This document shows positions 60,344-64,000 of a DNA stretch of 64,000 bases, in pieces. Below the pieces are notes generated by a model, which saw only the letters and a program-made list of their open reading frames with translations, searched no databases and was not told the origin of the DNA. The stretch is taken from positions 2,852,001 to 2,916,000 of the forward strand of contig NZ_CP121451.1 in NCBI RefSeq assembly GCF_029689945.1, in the 5' to 3' direction. The stretch comes from Paenibacillus amylolyticus. GTDB taxonomy: Bacteria; Bacillota; Bacilli; Paenibacillales; Paenibacillaceae. The translations under genes were made by a program, and so were the position numbers. Position 1 is the first letter of the stretch. Each line of letters begins with the position of its first letter.

Positions 60344-61024
60344 ATGCGGAATTGGAACGAGACCATGATGATGAGTGCAAATGCCCTGCGTAAACGGATG
60401 AGAATACTCGCCGCACTGGATATCATCTTCTCGGAGGAAGAATGGCTACGCGTTCATCAATTCGAACATGAATTTCAGCCAGGTGTGGCATGGGGAAGCA
60501 TCAATAATGGCGCAGGTGATCATCTGCATGTCTTGTTCACAGACTCAGGCACGTTGATCAAGGGATTTGATCATGAGTCACCCTTAAGTCCGCATGCTCG
60601 TGAAGATGGCGAGATCTATCCGGGCATGTACGATGAAGTGCCAGAGACGTTGATGGCTGTTCTGCGAGATCAGGAGGAGACATTGGACCTGGAGGATGTA
60701 ACCTTTTGCCTATGGCAGGAAGGGAACGACTTGTCATGGAAGGTTGGTGACTGGATTCAGATGGCGTTGGCCGAGGAAGACGAAGCGGACGCCAGGGGTG
60801 GCGCAGAATTTTTGTTAGGATATGTGAATAAGAATTCGGAAGATTATGTAGATTGGGCCAAAGGGTACTATGACTTGCCGGATCTGTCGTTGGAAGCCGT
60901 AGCTGAGATATATGAAGAAAAACCGGTGACTGCCAGTCTGATTAAGCAGTTGTGTCCTGAACGAGATGTGGCAGCCGCACTGGATGAGTTGCATCAACGC
61001 GGGTACGCCGTGGAACAAACGTAG
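60344..61024 (+). CDS. Hypothetical acidic protein, second gene of the immunity-like cluster
   Basis: 226 residues, strongly acidic, cytoplasmic. Notable segments: GVAWGSINNGAGDHLHVLFT, GFDHESPLSPHAREDGEIYP and a C-terminal HTH-like helical end (VTASLIKQLCPERDVAAALD). ATG at 60344 follows AGGAGGG; the frame is open upstream but has no site. Size, acidity and place next to an SMI1/KNR4 gene fit an immunity protein. No family recognised. Confidence 0.55.
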   Translation: MRNWNETMMMSANALRKRMRILAALDIIFSEEEWLRVHQFEHEFQPGVAWGSINNGAGDHLHVLFTDSGTLIKGFDHESPLSPHAREDGEIYPGMYDEVPETLMAVLRDQEETLDLEDVTFCLWQEGNDLSWKVGDWIQMALAEEDEADARGGAEFLLGYVNKNSEDYVDWAKGYYDLPDLSLEAVAEIYEEKPVTASLIKQLCPERDVAAALDELHQRGYAVEQT

Positions 61025-61049
61025 TAGCGTGGCGAAGGAGGAGGGGTAG

Positions 61050-61700
61050 ATGATGTACACGGTACAACTGGAGCGAATGCGTGAAAAGTTGATCACGCTT
61101 CGAAGCCTGGACCCGGATCTGGACCTGTTCGGCGCAGAAGACCACGAATATGAATTGGCATTTGTGTGGACGCAGGAGGGTATCGCGCAATTTGAACAGA
61201 AATGGGAAATTAGGTTGCCAGAGGATTATAAGGTATGGCTTCTGCATATGGGGACGAGTGGCGCAGGGCCGTATTACGGACTGGAAAACCCGGATGATGG
61301 CGTATACGCTGTGCTAGGTTATGATGATGAGCTGAATGCAATCTCGGACCCTTTTCAATTCACGGAAGCATGGAACTGGAATTATGACTGGTTCGATGAC
61401 AGTATGGAAGAAGAGGAATGGGATGTGTTAGAGCACGAATATTTTGATCCAAAATGGTCGGCAGGCATGCTGCGTGTTAGTGATTTTGGGTGTGGCATTT
61501 CCATGAATCTGATTGTTAAAGGTGCTTCCTACGGAGAGATCTGGGTTGACGACCGGGCCAACCGAAATGGAATCTATCCTGACCAGTATTGGGGCAATAC
61601 GAATCGACTACATTTTCTGGACTGGTATGAATTGTGGTTGGATCGTTCGATCCAGCAAATGCACGAGCAAAAGCAACCATCGGGAACGAACGAAGTCTGA
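61050..61700 (+). CDS. SMI1/KNR4-family (immunity-type) protein
   Basis: 216 residues with the SMI1/KNR4 core: IAQFEQKWEIRLPEDYKVWL, HMGTSGAGPYYGLENPDDGV and later GMLRVSDFGCGISMNLIVKG with GEIWVDDRANRNG. The superfamily is the most common immunity fold against bacterial polymorphic toxins. ATGATG at 61050 follows GGAGGAGGGG. No toxin gene is visible within the window, so it may be an orphan that defends against foreign toxins. Confidence 0.75.
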   Translation: MMYTVQLERMREKLITLRSLDPDLDLFGAEDHEYELAFVWTQEGIAQFEQKWEIRLPEDYKVWLLHMGTSGAGPYYGLENPDDGVYAVLGYDDELNAISDPFQFTEAWNWNYDWFDDSMEEEEWDVLEHEYFDPKWSAGMLRVSDFGCGISMNLIVKGASYGEIWVDDRANRNGIYPDQYWGNTNRLHFLDWYELWLDRSIQQMHEQKQPSGTNEV

Positions 61701-61714
61701 AGGAGATTATACAT

Positions 61715-62041
61715 ATGGGCTGGGAATATGGGATTAGAACAACGGAGCCTGCGATTTTACCTGAGGTTGTGAAGCGTCTGGCAAATGCATTAACATTTAC
61801 CGAAGTGTATAATCTGGAACACCAAATCAACGGCTTTGTGCTGAAACGTGAAGATCCGTCCTGGCCTACAGCCCTTGAAGTGTGGATAGAGCAAGCTTCC
61901 GGGTTGGAAGAGGTTGTGGACGGGGATTCGTATATCTACTGTTTGTTTCATATCTGGGGTGAAGAGGGCCGGAGTTGGATGCAACAGATGGAGCTAGCAA
62001 CCGGGCAGATGGATGGCGGTTTAATCTGGTTTGAACTCTGA
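61715..62041 (+). CDS. Small hypothetical protein, fourth gene of the immunity-like cluster
   Basis: 108 residues starting MGWEYGIRTTEPAILPEVVK, with a Trp/acid-rich end (FHIWGEEGRSWMQQMELATG). GGAGATTA precedes the ATG, 15 bases after the SMI1/KNR4 gene. Acidic and cytoplasmic, like its neighbours. Family not recognised; an immunity role is inferred only from context. Confidence 0.5.
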   Translation: MGWEYGIRTTEPAILPEVVKRLANALTFTEVYNLEHQINGFVLKREDPSWPTALEVWIEQASGLEEVVDGDSYIYCLFHIWGEEGRSWMQQMELATGQMDGGLIWFEL

Positions 62042-62189
62042 TCGGTAAGAGATTTGCCTGAAACAGGAGGATCATCTATGAGTAAGACACGATCTGCAAT
62101 GGGCTGATGAGATCGAAATCACCGGCAATTTGCAAGTTAGTTGATCTTGGATTGTCATGCGTGTACGTATTTCAAAATCAAATAAGATA

Positions 62190-62247
62190 AGATCATTTTG
62201 GTGGGATGAAGTCATGGCAATAGTCGTGGCTTGATCTCATTTTTTTG
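62190..62247 (+). terminator. Likely terminator of the immunity-like cluster
   Basis: AGATCA (62190-62195) pairs with TGATCT (62232-62237) with imperfect inner pairing, followed by CATTTTTTTG. Confidence 0.5.
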
Positions 62248-62314
62248 TTTTTTCACTATATCTGATCTGCTGTTGCATAAAAGTGATATTTGTTGTCTTT
62301 TTGCAGTATTTGTA

Positions 62315-62343
62315 TTGTCACAACCAAAGTTACACGATATAAT
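62315..62343 (+). promoter_or_regulatory. Promoter of the pectate lyase gene
   Basis: TTGTCA (62315-62320) and TATAAT (62338-62343) are exactly 17 bases apart; the start codon lies 43 bases after the -10 box. Confidence 0.85.
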
Positions 62344-62385
62344 CGACTTGTCTTTGAGGATAATATTATAAAGGATGGTGAAATT

Positions 62386-63429
62386 TTGAAGAAATTTTCG
62401 ATGCTTTTACTCGCGGTGACTCTATTGTTGCTAACTGTCTCAACGGCTCCTTCTACCTATGGCGCAGCCAGTTATCCGAACACGGGTACGAATGGGTTGA
62501 CCGGTTTTGCAGGCAGTGCGAAGAATGAAAATGGCGTATCCAAGTCAGCCACGACAGGTGGCAAGAATGGTCAGGTCGTTTACGTTAGTAATCTCAATGA
62601 CCTTAGAACACATATGGCTGGCGCTACGGCCAAAATTGTCGTCGTTGAACAGAATATTTCTTCCTCTACACTACAAAAGGTTGAGTTTGGAGCGAACAAG
62701 ACACTGGTAGGTTCCTTTGACAAACATACATTAACGAATATTCATTTCAGATCCACAAGCAGTTCAAGCAATGTGATTTTTCAGAATCTGACTTTTGAAC
62801 ACGCTTCCAATATTAATGCCAATGATGATATCCAGATGTATATCACTTCAGGCTCCAATTACTGGATCGATCATGTGACATTTGCGGGCCACAGCTACAG
62901 CTCTGGCGGTAGTGATCTGGACAAGCTTCTGTATATCGGTGATCGCGCCGATTATATCACCATTAGCAACTCCAAATTTGCAAATCATAAGTATGGCGTT
63001 ATTCTCGGTCATCCGAATGATGGTAACAGCAGTTACAATGGAGTACCTCATGTGACGATGTCCAACAATTATTTCGAAAACTTGTATGTACGTGGTCCTG
63101 GACTTTTAAGATACGGTTACTTCCATCTCAAAAACAACTATGCAAACAACTTTAATCAGGCCATCACCATTGGTGAAAAAGCACGGATTTATTCCGAAAA
63201 CAATTACTTTGGTGCTGGCGCTGAAAAGGGTGGCATCCTGGATGACAAGGGAAATGGGGAGTTTACGGATAGCGGCAGTACGCCAGCCCTGACAAGTCCG
63301 ATTTCTCCCAAAACAAACTGGAGACCAAGCTCCAATTACAGTTATCAGGTAGAAAGTGCCAGCTACGCGCGTGAATTTGTCACCAAGTATGCAGGCTCCT
63401 CCAATACGACACTTGTATTCGGAAAATAA
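62386..63429 (+). CDS. Secreted pectate lyase, PL1 family
   Basis: 347 residues. The signal peptide ends near PSTYGAAS. The parallel beta-helix shows the PL1 pattern: a Gly/Ser/Asn-rich N-terminus ([20 protein letters not shown]), [11 protein letters not shown], the central [20 protein letters not shown] strand with calcium-binding acids, and [19 protein letters not shown], where RGPGLLRYG carries the catalytic Arg. It cleaves polygalacturonate by beta-elimination outside the cell. TTG at 62386 follows AAGGATGG; a longer in-frame start at 62290 would lie upstream of the promoter. Single gene with its own terminator. Confidence 0.88.
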   Translation: MKKFSMLLLAVTLLLLTVSTAPSTYGAASYPNTGTNGLTGFAGSAKNENGVSKSATTGGKNGQVVYVSNLNDLRTHMAGATAKIVVVEQNISSSTLQKVEFGANKTLVGSFDKHTLTNIHFRSTSSSSNVIFQNLTFEHASNINANDDIQMYITSGSNYWIDHVTFAGHSYSSGGSDLDKLLYIGDRADYITISNSKFANHKYGVILGHPNDGNSSYNGVPHVTMSNNYFENLYVRGPGLLRYGYFHLKNNYANNFNQAITIGEKARIYSENNYFGAGAEKGGILDDKGNGEFTDSGSTPALTSPISPKTNWRPSSNYSYQVESASYAREFVTKYAGSSNTTLVFGK

Positions 63430-63734
63430 TAATTTTCCCTATACATCGGCTTTATGCCAACCAAGCCTGTCTTGTACGCCATAACGTATAAGACAGGCTT
63501 GGTTTTGCATGTAAAATGATATGTCTATTTATCATTTTATAATTCGTATTCATTTTTAATGTTGAATACCGATATACTTAAAGTAGCGCTATTTCATATT
63601 TATGAAGTTAATATGTACTATGCTAAGGCGCTGCGTATTTGCGATTTGCGCATAAGCAGGACCAAAGACTACTAGATGTAGTACAGTAAGGCCCTACAAC
63701 TCACATTTAACCTACATAAAAGGACGGGGTATGC
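63430..63734. other. Gene-free stretch with possible structured leader
   Basis: After the terminator (63459-63506) the region is AT-rich to about 63600, then less so. CCGATAT at 63569 resembles the -10 box of motility sigma-D promoters, but no good -35 is seen. From 63622 to 63700 several short inverted repeats (ACTAC/GTAGT; GCGC/GCGC; GGACC/GGCCC) could fold. No known riboswitch consensus fits. Confidence 0.35.
63459..63506. terminator. Terminator after the pectate lyase gene
   Basis: AACCAAGCCTGTCTT (63459-63473) pairs perfectly with AAGACAGGCTTGGTT (63490-63504), followed by TTTGC. Confidence 0.85.
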
Positions 63735-64000
63735 ATGGATCGTATGGACGAAGTTATATGGAAACGGAACAAAATCATCAGCATCATATTATGGGTTGTA
63801 TTAATTGTGGGGTTTTCTGTAGCTTTAATTGAGCCCAAATTATTTATTTCCAATGGTGTTGTGATCCTGTATGGAATCTGGCTCGCTTATGCGAACGCCA
63901 AAAAGAAGCATATCCATCTCATTCCTTGGGTGAACACCGTGTTGATCGCGTTGTGTGGGGTATTCGCTGGATGGGGAAGTGTTGAACCGCTGCTGGCCAT
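63735..64000 (+). CDS. N-terminus of a multi-pass membrane protein, cut by the window end
   Basis: The frame opens MDRMDEVIWKRNKIISIILW and shows three hydrophobic segments (about 13-32, 35-53 and 61-82). The arrangement of a short basic N-terminus followed by several membrane helices is seen in membrane-bound chemoreceptors and GGDEF proteins of Paenibacillus, but the diagnostic part lies outside the window. AGGACGGGG precedes the ATG at 63735. Confidence 0.6.
   Translation, partial: MDRMDEVIWKRNKIISIILWVVLIVGFSVALIEPKLFISNGVVILYGIWLAYANAKKKHIHLIPWVNTVLIALCGVFAGWGSVEPLLA

Larger units (their letters stand above)
62042..62385. other. Gene-poor stretch with a possible gene remnant and the pectate lyase promoter
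   Basis: ACAGGAGGATCATCT precedes an ATG at 62078 that encodes only MSKTRSAMG before a stop. One base change would join it to QWADEIEITGNLQVS, another short frame, so it may be the truncated 5' end of a fifth cluster gene. A terminator follows (62190-62247), then the promoter at 62315. Confidence 0.4.

Noticed and set aside
63600..63720. c-di-GMP-I (GEMM) riboswitch before the last gene
   Set aside because: The conserved GCAAACC and ACGCAAAGC blocks are not present, so the assignment fails.

Overview
The window looks like chromosomal DNA of a Paenibacillus-type Firmicute. Genes start behind strong AGGAGG ribosome-binding sites with many TTG and GTG starts. There is a meso-diaminopimelate dehydrogenase, an S-layer-homology (SLH) anchored enzyme, LicT/RAT antitermination and a rich set of plant-polysaccharide enzymes. 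I saw no rRNA, tRNA, CRISPR array, insertion sequence or prophage.

Layout. 1-4.7 kb: PucR-type regulator cut by the left edge, P-loop kinase-like protein, S51 peptidase, lipoprotein, HesB/IscA-like protein, metallophosphoesterase. 4.8-17.8 kb: a carbohydrate locus with a LacI regulator, its ATGAAA-N4-TTTCAT operators, an ABC sugar importer without its own ATPase, a membrane-anchored GH30, a GH35 beta-galactosidase, a GH43-CBM42 arabinofuranosidase and a secreted GH30-CBM13. The set fits breakdown of arabinogalactan side chains. 17.9-37.6 kb: mixed metabolic genes (sarcosine oxidase family, exonuclease III, ddh, gdhA, a Gre-like gene with khtTU, hydrolases, PhzF, a WYL regulator with a cyclase, a ROK-like regulator with an acetyltransferase) plus several small genes. 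37.7-44.5 kb: an Opp/Dpp-class ABC system whose binding protein appears circularly permuted and whose permeases carry long N-terminal additions. 44.6-47.8 kb: lipoprotein, GAF-LuxR regulator, SUFU-domain protein. 47.9-56.1 kb: a beta-glucoside regulon with two 6-phospho-beta-glucosidases, an SLH esterase, LicT and a PTS IIBCA permease, carrying four RAT/terminator switches. 56.1-64 kb: LysR, ankyrin protein, NCS2 permease, PilZ protein, a run of immunity-like proteins, a pectate lyase and the start of a membrane protein.

About 17 one-base frame breaks interrupt 14 otherwise intact genes, mostly in short homopolymers. They look like uncorrected sequencing indels rather than gene decay. I annotate the affected genes as single loci and mark each break.
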